Source of the DNA: Tilletiopsis washingtonensis
Lineage: Eukaryota; Basidiomycota; Exobasidiomycetes; Entylomatales
Assembly (NCBI RefSeq): GCF_003144115.1
Contig: NW_020312023.1
Coordinates: 280,861-344,860 of the forward strand
DNA: 64,000 nucleotides
Reading direction: 5' to 3'
The notes beneath the pieces are model-generated. The model searched no databases. It was not told the DNA's origin and worked only from the letters and a program-made list of their open reading frames with translations. The position numbers and the translations under genes are program-made. Positions 1-9,458 of this stretch are shown piece after piece. Each line of letters begins with the position of its first letter. Position 1 is the stretch's first letter.

Positions 1-414
1 CGAGATGCCCTGAACGCTCGAGGCGTGAGCTTTGTTCATAGCTGGGGGTCGCGCGGTCATGCGAGACACTCACAAGGTCGAGATTGAGCCAGCTCTGCGT
101 CGTGTACTCTACGTGCCCCGAGAAGCCACAGCGAATGGCCGTGAGGACGACAAAGGGCAGCATGATCAACCGCGGCTGCGCGTGCCACTCTAGATCAGCT
201 GCAGCGCTGCGTGGCATGCAAGAGGAAGACGTACGAGGCGGTGCTGCGGGTAGTGCAGCAGATGCCAGCCGATGGGCAGCTGCAGCAGCGAAGGCAGCAG
301 CAGCGTGAAGAGCAGCGACTGCGTCGAGTGCATCTGCCGCTCGGACGCGTGTGGCAGGAACCAGCGCGCGAGGGCGTGCAGGCCGGAAGGGCCGGTGGGC
401 GAGTCGACGTCCAT
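1..414 (-). CDS. Partial N-terminus of a multi-pass membrane protein (3' end outside window)
   Basis: Exons are 414-235 and 175-74. The join is phase 0 across an intron with a gtacgt donor and a gcag acceptor, and another gtgagt donor follows at 73. The rest of the gene lies to the left of the window. The 94 visible residues start MDVDSPTG and carry two hydrophobic stretches (LLFTLLLPSLLQLPIGWHLL and LIMLPFVVLTAI) separated by a short YPQHR loop, so this is an integral membrane protein. The N-terminal layout loosely recalls fungal wax-synthase-like MBOAT proteins, but no catalytic His is visible and I do not assign a function. It is divergent from TRM5. The start at 414 is the first ATG in the hydrophobic frame. 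Confidence 0.5.
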
Positions 415-871
415 GGCAGCGCGAGTGGAGAGGATGGGGTCGAGAGGATGGATGCTCGCTTGCGCTCCCGATGAGAGCTGGGCTGAGCGCTTCTCGATGA
501 GCTTGGGCTCGGCACGGCAGCACGGAACCGGCGCTCCGAGCCGCAAGATCGCCGCCACGGCTGCCCCCTGAGTAGTGCCCTCTCTCCTCGGCGGCAAGCC
601 GAGTGCCGGTAATGAGCTTCTAGAGCGCGCGCCGCTGCGCCGCGCTTCTACCCCTGTATGTAGTGCCCGGTGCCTGATGCTTGATTGATGAGGGAGCTGA
701 GCATCGAGCGAGCAGGCGCAGACTAGAAGCAAGGGAAGGCGCGCCCAGCCCGCCAGAGCGAGAAGGAAGCGTGGGAACGCCAGTGCCGCCCGAGTCCCGC
801 CGCGCGCCGTCTTCTCTTGCCTCCACAGCGGCGCCTCCTTCCTTCCTCGCTTCCACCTCTCCGCCCGGCGC
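415..871. other. Intergenic divergent promoter region
   Basis: This stretch separates the divergent starts of the partial membrane-protein gene and TRM5. The last 100 bases before TRM5 are pyrimidine-rich (ctctcctcagc-like tracts), which looks like a fungal 5' leader. I see no gene or RNA here; the reading frames in it are unsupported. Confidence 0.5.
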
Positions 872-2925
872 ATGCTGCTCCTGCGTCGTCTCTGCCTCCG
901 CACTGCTCTCTCCTCAGCGCGCACCATGGCCACCTTCACGCTCGCCCCGCCGTCTCACATCCCGCGCCTGCCGCTTCTGGCGCCCGGCTCAGCCGAGGCA
1001 GAGGCATTCGCCAAGGGCGAGGGCAGCAGTCTGGCGCCCTACCGCGAGCTGTTCAAGCAGAGACTCGACTTTGCGGCGCTGCGTGTGCCAAATGAAGACT
1101 CGGGAAAGGCAGTGCGGGATGAGGGCGTGGCGCCGTGAGTGGCTCGCGGGAGAGAGAGAAGAGAGCGGCGAGCAGCGCAGCCCGCGTCACGCATGGCTCG
1201 GCGGCTGACGCCAAGCATCCCACTCACAGCTACATCATGCGCCTCCCGCGTATCCGGCCCATTCATCCCTGTCCCGCATCTGCAGCACACCGCCTAGTCC
1301 GTCTCGCAGTGCCCTCGGCAGCACTGCCAGCCGAGCCGCGCGCTCACATCGCAGCGAAAGGCTGGGAAGTGGTCGAGTCGTTTCCGCTGGAGCTGGGCTA
1401 TGAACACTGGGGCGCTGGTGCGTGTGCCTCGAGTGGAGGAGAGAAGACAGACGCAACGGCTGATGTGGGAGCGGGCAGATGTCGTACTGGCGCACCTCCT
1501 GCCTCACGGCTTACCAGAAGGCACGCCGACGGCCTTCACGCAGGTCGGACATATCGGTGAGGCCCTTGCACCTCTCTCACCTCATTCACTGCCGCTGACT
1601 CGATTTCAGCGCACTTGAATCTGCGGGACGAGTATCTTCCCTATCGCTTCATCATCGGGCAAGCTTTGCTCGACGTGCGTCTCCCTTCATCTTCTCGAGC
1701 GCGGCTGAGATACTGACGATGCACCGCGAGCAGAAGAATCCTCAGCTGCGCACTGCCGTGAACAAGCTCGACTCGATCGATGCGCAGTTCCGCTTCTTCG
1801 ACATGGAGCTGGTTGCAGGCGATGAAGACTATGTCACAACAGCTGTGCGTGCTTCTGGCTCCTGCCACCTGCTTCTTCACTTATGCCTCTGCCTTCTCGC
1901 CTGCAGAGCGAGTCCGACTGTTCCTTCACGTTCGACTTCCGGCAAGTCTACTGGAACTCGCGCCTGCACGCAGAGCACCAACGGCTCGTCCAGTCGTTCG
2001 CGCCGTACGACGTGCTCAGCGACGTCATGGCCGGCGTCGGCCCTTTCGCGCTCCCCGCCGCGAAGAAGGGCCTCTGGGTGCTTGCCAACGACCTCAACCC
2101 GGCCTCGTACGAGAGTCTTGTGGGCAACATGAAGGCGAACAAGGTCGAGCCGCGCATCCGAGCGAGCTGCGAAGATGGCAGAGCGTTCATCCGGAGCAGC
2201 ATTCTGCGAGCTTGGGAGGAAGCATTCGAGGGCCCGCCGTTGCGGCCCGAGGAAGACGACGCAGTCAAGAGTGCCACGCAGCTGGCGAAGGAGAAGCGCG
2301 CACAGCGGTCTTCTCGACCCGCCGCGAGCTCATCACAGGCACAAGCACCCGCGAAGACGAAGCGTGCTACAATCGAGCGCCTCCCGCCGCGCAGGCTCGT
2401 CGATCACTTCGTCATGAATCTGCCCGCGTCGGCTCTCGAGTTCCTCGACGCCTATCGCGGCGCGTACCTGCCGCTGCGCGACGCAGTCGGCGCCGAGGTC
2501 CTCGAGGCGGAGTTGGACGCACGCGAGAAAGAGGGCAAAGCGAGGTGGCCCATGGTGCACGTGCACTGCTTCACGAAGGATCTGGCAGGGGCGCATGAGG
2601 ACGTCTGCCACGTGAGTCTCATCTCCTCCTTCTGCATGCCCCTCTTTCTGAACATCGCTCCGAACAGCGCGCAAACGCAGTCCTAGGTCTCAGAGGCCCC
2701 TCGCGTCTCGTGCCGCCGCCTTCTGCTCCCGACGCCTCGCCTCGCGCAGCGCACTCCTTGACCGTGCTCTCTCCCGACTCGGCACGCTTCACCGCCGAGT
2801 CCTTTGACGGCCTGCCGCCGATGCCCGAGCTGAGCCTGACGTGCGTCCGAGCCGTGGCGCCGACGAAGGACATGTACTGTCTCTCGTTCCGCCTGACGAG
2901 GGAGATTCTGTTCGATGGGCAATAG
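872..2925 (+). CDS. TRM5: tRNA (guanine37-N1)-methyltransferase Trm5
   Basis: Seven exons: 872-1134, 1230-1417, 1479-1556, 1610-1674, 1734-1844, 1907-2611, 2668-2925. They give 555 residues. Trm5 methylates N1 of G37 next to the anticodon using S-adenosylmethionine and so prevents frameshifting. Family motifs are visible: DVMAGVGPFALPA and LANDLNPASYESL (SAM site, about residues 272-306), MNLPASALEFLDAY (about 404) and a C-terminal VRAVAPTKDMYCLSF block. The first ATG gives an Arg/Leu-rich N-terminus (MLLLRRLCLRTALSSART) like a mitochondrial presequence. A second ATG at 926 (MATFTL) would give a cytosolic form, which fits the dual location known for yeast Trm5. All exon phases close. The gene is convergent with the epsin gene. 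Confidence 0.93.
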
Positions 2926-3238
2926 ATGCATCGGAACTGGGAGAGAGGACATAGAGGCCATCGCATTCGTGAAAAGAGGGGCATCGCAGAAGGTGAAGAG
3001 GAGTATGTACAGCCGCATCGTGCAGCAAAGGAAGAAGAAAGAAGGAGAGAGAGGACCAATGAGCGCAAGGAAGGAAGCTGACGCCGCAGCTCTTTGTCAA
3101 GACGAAGGGAAAAGGGAGGGCACGCAAGGTCCAAGAACGAAGGGTGTGGCTGCGCAGGAGAAGATATCCGCTGCGCACGGGTAATGAGAGGGATCGCGGG
3201 AGTGGCGCTGGCGGGCCGTCGAGTAGCGTCGCCGGTGT
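2926..3238. other. Convergent 3' intergenic region TRM5 / epsin
   Basis: About 310 bases between the two stop codons of convergent genes. The DNA is purine-rich on the + strand (aaggaagaagaaag). It presumably holds both 3' UTRs; I see no coding feature. Confidence 0.5.
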
Positions 3239-5729
3239 TTACGTGCGGAAGAAAGGGTTGTTGCCTGTCGGCTGGCTCGCGAGGCGGTTGGAGCTGTGTC
3301 CCACTGCAATAAGGAGCGCACGTCAGCGACCTCTCCTCCCACGGTCACCACGAGCAGCAGAAAGGGCCTCAAGGCGTGATACGCACTGACTTGCGCGCCC
3401 GTGTTGCCGAACGTGTCCTGCGCCTCTCCGCTCGCAAGCATGCGGTCCAGGTCTGCGTACTTGTCTGACGTCTTGACGCGCGGCGGGCCCTGCTGCTGGC
3501 GCGGCGGCGATGCCGGCTGCTGCTGCTGCACGGGCTGAGGCGCCGGCGTGGGCGTGGGAGTGGTGTCGCCGAGCAAGTCGCCCGTCGGCACGGCTTGCTG
3601 CTGCTGCTGAGGCATGGACCATTGTTGCTGCTGCTGTGGCTGTTGCTGCTGCTGCTGCTGGAATGCGAAGGGGTTGTTCTGTCGTCGCTTCGTCAGCGTG
3701 GCTCCCACAGCTGTGCACTATCGCTGCCGAGCTCACCGAGCCAAACGCCGTCGGCTGAGGCTGCAGCGGCGCCATCTGCTGCTGCGTCATCATCTGCTGG
3801 TACTGCTGCGCAGCCATTTGCATCTCCATCTGCCGCTGGTACTCGGCCTCCTGCTGCTGCTGCAGCGCCATTTGCTGCTGCAGGAACGGGTTGTAGCCCG
3901 TCTGCTGCGCCTGCATGTACGGGTTGAAGGAGGTGTACTGCGGCTGCATGAACTGCTGCTGCTGCTGCTGCCAGTCTTGTTGCTGCGCGTACTGCAGGAA
4001 GGCGTGAGTGGCTCGTCGTGGCAAAACACAGTTCTTTGCGCTGCCGCTGCTCGTGCTCTCGCTCACCTGGTTCGGCGGCCCATCAATGAGGTTGAAGTCG
4101 TCGTCGAAGAGTGCGTTCTCGTTGCGCTTCTCGAGCTCCTTGATGCGCTTCTCCTCCTCCTCGCGCGAGAGGGCAAGGGCCTTTTGCAGCTCATCCTCGC
4201 TGCAAGGATGCGCCGCGGGCATCAGCGTTGCTCCCTTCCTTCGCTCGTCGCACACTGCTCGAGCAGACGTTGCGAAGCGTGGCAGGTACTCACTCAGTCG
4301 CCTCTCTCCTCAACTTGTCCTGCTCCTCCTTTGCCATCCGCTTGCTCTCCTCAATCGCCCTCTTCAGCTCCTCATCCTCGCCCTCGCGTCTGTTTCTACG
4401 CCTCCGCTCCGCCTCTGCCCGTCGTCGCCTGCCCTCTTCGTCCTCAAAGTCATTCACCGTGTTCGTCGGCCGCTCGCGATCTTCGCCGTCGTTCATGCGG
4501 TTGCGCATCGAGGCGCGCGAGCGGCGCTCTTCCCGCAGACGCTGCTCGTCCATGAGGAGATTGGTGATGTCTTTGGCCTTCTGACGCACTGCATGGCGAG
4601 ATCAGGTCAGGGTCAGCGCGAGGTAGTGAGAATTAGCCAGACCACTGGCGCTCCGCTCTGTACGAGGCCAGGATTGCAACACCGCGGCCATGACGCTTGG
4701 AGCACCGCAGCCCGTCCCGCCGCCCAGACAGCTCCTGTCGCTTCTGCTGTGGATGCTGCCGCCAATCTCTGCCGCTCCACCTCTCGCACACATATTGCCC
4801 GCGCCTCGCCCATCAAAGCCCATCGCCCTCCAGCGCACCACTCACCATTGGCGCCCTGATCCTTGCCGTACTCGTCGACGTACTGAAACTCCTTGAGCGT
4901 CTTGACGACGTAGAGGTTGTCGCGGAAGTAGATGACGCAGTTCTCGCTGCCGGCGTGCAGCAGGTAGTCGAGCAGCGTGAGCGTCTTGAAGACGTGGCGC
5001 CAGTTCTTGCCCTTGTCGTTGAGGCGCTTGTCCATGATCTCCATCATCTCGACGAACTCGTTCCTGGCGCAAGAGAAGAGCATGAGGACCTGCGTGGAAA
5101 GTGGCGCTGGAATGTGCCCGAAGCGCGGCGCCTCGCTGCTCCAGCGTGAAGACATCGCAACCGCTCGAGCGCCGCTACATGCACTGCGTCCTCGCACTCC
5201 AATCGTGCCTGCACCGTCCGTCCCACTCGCCGATTCTCCTCTCCCCGCGATTCGGCGCCTCGCTCACGCGTGCCTTGCGCCCCATGCGAGCCCCTCGCCG
5301 ACGCTCACTCGCCCTCTGCCCACGCTACCGCTGCCAACCTAGGACGCGCATCGCAAACAGGCGCTTGGCACTCACTGGTTGTAGCTGAGCTGCGCGAGCG
5401 TGTTCATCTGCTCGCCGCTCGGGCCCCACGGCTCGTTCGACGTCGCTGCGCGCACCACACAGTGTCAGCACCAAGCGGCTGCATGCACGCTTCACAAGCC
5501 GGGCCAGCGGGGCAACGCACCATCTCTGACCTTCTTCTGCACGTCCGTGTAGCCCTGCACCCGTCGTGGCGTCAGCAAAGAGCGCCCCTTTGTCCTCGCG
5601 CAAGCGCGAAGTGGATGCAGCGCCGCGCAGCACGCCATTCCGCCGGCGCAGGCAGAGGGGCTGGACACGCACCTTGATGTAGTTCTTGCCGACGCGCAGG
5701 ACGCTCTTGGACGTGTTCTGGATGGACAT
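3239..5729 (-). CDS. ENT1: Epsin (ENTH domain endocytic adaptor)
   Basis: Nine exons: 5729-5673, 5554-5521, 5445-5376, 5063-4846, 4588-4294, 4199-4067, 3991-3737, 3678-3387, 3303-3239. They give 472 residues. Epsins bind PI(4,5)P2 and ubiquitinated cargo and link them to clathrin and EH-domain proteins at endocytic sites. The ENTH domain fills about residues 1-145 (SVLRVGKNYIK, NEPWGPSGEQMN, KRLNDKGKNWRHVFKTL). Two ubiquitin-interacting motifs follow (DEELKRAIEESKRM and DELQKALALSREEE, about 198-243). Next come Gln-rich stretches with EH-binding NPF-type motifs (YNPFL, NNPFAF and a C-terminal GNNPFFRT) and a clathrin-box-like TGDLLGD. The 75-nt intron between exons 6 and 7 is a multiple of three with no stop, so it may sometimes be retained. 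ENT1 versus ENT2 cannot be decided. Confidence 0.93.
3597..3996. repeat. CAG/CTG trinucleotide-rich tract (poly-Gln coding)
   Basis: Runs of ctg/ttg triplets on the + strand, for example around 3630-3660 and 3955-3970, encode the poly-Gln segments of the epsin on the minus strand. The triplets are mixed rather than pure. This is therefore low-complexity coding sequence rather than a true microsatellite, though slippage is possible. Confidence 0.7.
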
Positions 5730-6598
5730 CGCGGCGTGCTGCGCGTGGATGCCGGGGAGGGTGGTGGAGCAGGAGGATGTGGATGAGAAGCAGGCCAGGG
5801 TGCCGCCAGCCTGCCGCACGATGATGCGCGAGGCGCGACGGCCGTGCGCCACACGCTGCCCGCGCCGCGCCTGCCTCTCGCGGCGTGCCTGGCGCGCACC
5901 GCCCGCCGCGCGGCTGTGCCATCGCCGGCCCCCATCTCGCCGCCGACAGTGAGAGCTCAGCAGGTTCGGCGCGCCATGTCGCGAGCTGAAGATGCGCTCA
6001 AAATCTCGAGACTGGCACCGAGCGTCGGCCTGTGTGCTCTCGCAGTCTGAATCGCCAACGATGCTGAAGCTGTGCGTTGGACTTGGCGCATGCTGCTCTT
6101 GAGTGGAGAGAATGCGGGAAGCGCGGCAGCTGTTGCGCCATGCCGCCTTGCAATAAGAATGCCGCTTCCGCGTCCTCTTGTCGCTCCGTTGCGATGGCGA
6201 CGCAGACGCTGTTCATGCCGACGTGAGCTGAGAGGCTGCTGCGCCCTGATCGCTGCTCCTGGAGGGCCTTGCAGAGCAGCGGTGCCTCGGGCTGATCGTA
6301 CGACGACGCGTCGGCCTCCAGCTCCGCCGGCTGTTGCTCTCCTGACGCGCTGGCACGCTGCCGCGTCTTCGTGTGCCGCGGGAAGCGGGCAACTCGCTTC
6401 CGGCGACAGAGGCAAGGGTTCGCCGGGCTGCTCTTCTTGCCTCGCTTGCTGCAACCCACCACCACATCGCCACACTCCTTCGTCCACGCCGGCCACTGAG
6501 CTTCACTCCGGCAGCAGCGCATCGCGGCAGCCTCGACGCCCGCGCAGCTCGCGCCTCGGCCTCACACACTCTCTCCGCGCTCCTCGGCCCTGCTCGCC
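5730..6598. other. Intergenic region between divergent epsin and GDT1
   Basis: About 870 bases serving as the divergent promoter of epsin (-) and GDT1 (+). Open frames cross it on both strands but have arbitrary composition and no family signal. No RNA gene or repeat recognised. Confidence 0.5.
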
Positions 6599-8246
6599 AT
6601 GGCCTCCCTCGCCGCGCCTCTGCCCTTCGTCGAGTCCGGCCTCGCGGGCGGCGGCGGCGAGGCAGATGCTGCCGCCGCCGCCATGCTGCCGCTCGTCGGC
6701 TCGCTCGCGGCTGCGGCAGCGGCGGATCCGCGCGCGCTGTGGAGCGCCTTCAGCATGATTCTGGTGAGTGCTGTGGGCAGGCGTGCAGGAGAGAGAAGGC
6801 GGCGGCAGGCAGAGGCGGCGCAGTGAGGCAGCGCTGGAGCAGGTCCGAGCTCGCAGACAGGCGCATGAGCCAGGTCGCAGCTCGCCCGGCTGCGCTGGTC
6901 GCTGCACCTGGACTGCGAGCACGATGTGACAGACTTGCTGGCGCGGCCATTTTGTTAGGACAGCACTGCTTCGAGGCTGGTCGGGCTATGCTGTGCTTCG
7001 ATTCAAGGGCATGGGAAGAGCGAATCGACTTGTCAGACAAGTCGGTGCTTGAGCAGGACAAGCTCTCCGCCGCAGCCGCATCGCAGGCCTCCGGCCCTGC
7101 AGCTCGCTGACCCTCTCTCTGCTCCAGGTCTCCGAGATCGGCGACAAGACCTTTCTCATCGCCGCCATTCTCTCCATGCGGCATTCGCACGCCGTCGTAT
7201 TTGCCGGCGCCTTCTCCGCACTCGCCCTCATGTCCGTCCTCTCCGCCCTGCTCGGTGCCGCCTTTCCCTCGCTCCTGCCCAAGGCGCTCACCACCTTGCT
7301 CGCCGCGCTCCTCTTCTTCGGCTTCGGCGTCAAGATGCTCAAGGAGGCGCAGGAGATGACGGGCGAGGAGATGGGCGAGGAGTGGCAGGAGGCCGAGCGC
7401 GAGATTGAGGAGGAGTCGCACGGCGAAGATCTGAAGATGCACGAGCTCGAAGCGGGGCGGTCAGACGGCGCACACGTCGATGCGGCGCCGCACCCCTCTG
7501 CCTATCCCTCGGCAGACGAGCCGCCACGGTCGCGCACGCCCAAGCCGAAGAAGGACGCATTTGACGTGCGCGAAGGCGCTCGTAACCTCTGTGGCCTGTG
7601 CTTCAGTCCCGTCTTTGCGCAAGCGTTTGTCCTGACGTTCCTCGGCGAGTGGGGCGACCGCAGTCAGATTGCAACGATTGCGCTGGCGGCTGCGCATGTG
7701 AGTGGCCCGACCTCGAGCCGCTGAGTAGACAAGCTGACGTGGGCTGCGACCGGCAGAGCGTGGTGCTCATCTCGCTAGGCACGATCGCGGGACACTGCAT
7801 CTGCACAGGCGTGGCAGTGTACGCAGGCAGCTCGTTGGCGTCACGAATCAGCGTCAAGAAGGGTGAGTCCGCTCTCACCTCTAACCTCTCCCTGCTCCCA
7901 CTCATGGCTCTACGCAGTGACGCTGGGCGGAGCATGCCTCTTCCTCCTCTTTGGCGTGCTGTACCTCCTCGAAGCCTTCTCTGAAGCTCGGGCCGGCAAC
8001 ATCAATCCCACCGCAGCGCTCGGTGCCTTCAAGCAGCTCCCCACGTCTGCCGCAGCTGGCGCTCAGGCAGCTGGCGCCGCCGCTGCCTCGGCACCGGGTG
8101 TGGGAGCTGCCATCGCAGCGACGCTGGGCAAGGCATTGCCGACGCAGCCGGCAGCGCCCGAGATTGAGGCTGGGCTGAAGGAGGTGCTCAAGCAGGCCCA
8201 AGATGCGGGCGCACATGTGATGCGGAGAGCGCTGCGAGGCGTGTAA
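6599..8246 (+). CDS. GDT1: GDT1-like Golgi/vacuolar Mn2+/Ca2+ transporter (UPF0016, TMEM165 family)
   Basis: Four exons: 6599-6763, 7128-7697, 7757-7862, 7918-8246, giving 389 residues. The family moves Mn2+ and Ca2+ in exchange for protons and supplies Mn2+ for glycosylation. Both signature motifs are present: SEIGDKTFLIAAI at about residue 56 and GEWGDRSQIATIAL at about 226, each followed by hydrophobic helices (ILSMRHSHAVVFAGAFSAL, LLAALLFFGFGVKMLKEA, VVLISLGTIAGHCICTG, ACLFLLFGVLYLLEAF). A long acidic cytosolic loop (EEMGEEWQEAEREIEEES) separates the two halves, as in fungal members. The first intron is long (364 nt) for this window. The last 80 residues are Ala-rich and less conserved. 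Confidence 0.93.
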
Positions 8247-9458
8247 TGGAAGCTCGTCTCAAGGCGCTGGAAGGTCTGTGGGAAAGAGGAGAGGCACAAG
8301 AGAATGGAGAATGCCGCTCCTGGGCGCACTCGGCATGGCATGGCCTGAACTGTCGTCCGTCCCGCCTCCTGCGCCCTCGAAGCGTGCCCGCACCTCTCTC
8401 CTGCGTACGGAAAGGGGAGGGAGGCCAGCGGCTCGGCCACTTCTCCACCGCCCCGCGCTGGACGGCAGTGACGGCCCGGCTTGAGTGCTTCTAGAAGGGC
8501 ACCCATGTCGTGCCTGATCTGTGCCTGCCATACAGTTGGCCGCAGAGTGACCGAGGCGTGCCCGAAGCGAGCCGTAGAGTGCAAAGAGCGCGGGAATGTT
8601 CCCGGAGTCTGCGAGCCGAGGCGATCGCCGTCTCCTCCCGGCGGCTGACGGGGTTCTCTGCCGCCTGAGGGCTGGCGGCAGCAGCTCACAGCACCGTCGC
8701 ATGCGAGGGTCTGCCACGTCGCTGCGAGGCAAAGCAGGCGGCTGCTCAGCCTGCGCTCTGCCGCCTGCGTCGCAGCCTGCACGCAGGCGAATGTCTTGCG
8801 ACGGCGAGGATGAATGGCTGCTGCATGCCCAGCGTCAGCGTTGCGAGGATGACAAGAAGACCCGCCGCTCTCCTCCTCGGAGCCCGACGAGCCGTCTCGC
8901 GCATGCCATGCCGGCTGCGTGCCCGAAGCGGTGCGGCTTGCGCGTCACCACGCGGCGCGCCATCGCATCTCGTCTGCTGCCGGCGTGCTGACGCTGCGCT
9001 GCGCAGAGGCAGGCCGGCTGCCGCCTGTCCGGCGCACAGCAGCCACGCGCCTCTCCCTCCGCCGGCGCCTGCCAAGCGCACGATCTCCGCTCCGCTGCGC
9101 TCCGCCTGCCTCTCCTGCATCCTGCCGCGGCACGTTCTTGCTGCCCGCCTCGCCTCGCCCTCTCTCTTCTCCACGCTCTCCCTCCTCTCTGCCGTGCCGT
9201 CGTCGGCGCGCCCGCTCCGCCGCGCTCGCATCCAGCACCTGCGCCCGCCAGCGCACCACGGCGCTGCCTATCGCTCCGCCAGCGCACCTGCCAGCGCCGC
9301 GAGTCGCCGTCGCGTCGCCTCGTCTCATCGCCTCGTCGCCCTCTCAGCGCACCTCGCACCCTCAGCCTCGGCTCCCGCCTGCGTCTCGCTCGGCCCTTCC
9401 CGACTTCGCAGCGTCAGCCTCTCTTTGGCCTGCTCTGGCTACCCTCGCTCGCTGAGCC
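8247..9458. other. Long intergenic region upstream of the surface glycoprotein gene
   Basis: About 1.2 kb between GDT1 and the next gene on the same strand. The right half is strongly pyrimidine-rich (ctctccctcctctctgcc around 9175-9190), typical of a fungal promoter or 5' leader. Open frames of up to 270 codons cross it but look like GC-driven artefacts: Arg/Ala/Ser-rich and overlapping on both strands. Confidence 0.45.

Noticed and set aside
3597-3996. A CTG/CAG microsatellite
   Set aside because: The triplets are interrupted (ctg, ttg, cgg) and encode Gln-rich protein in the expected frame, so it is coding low complexity rather than an independent repeat element.
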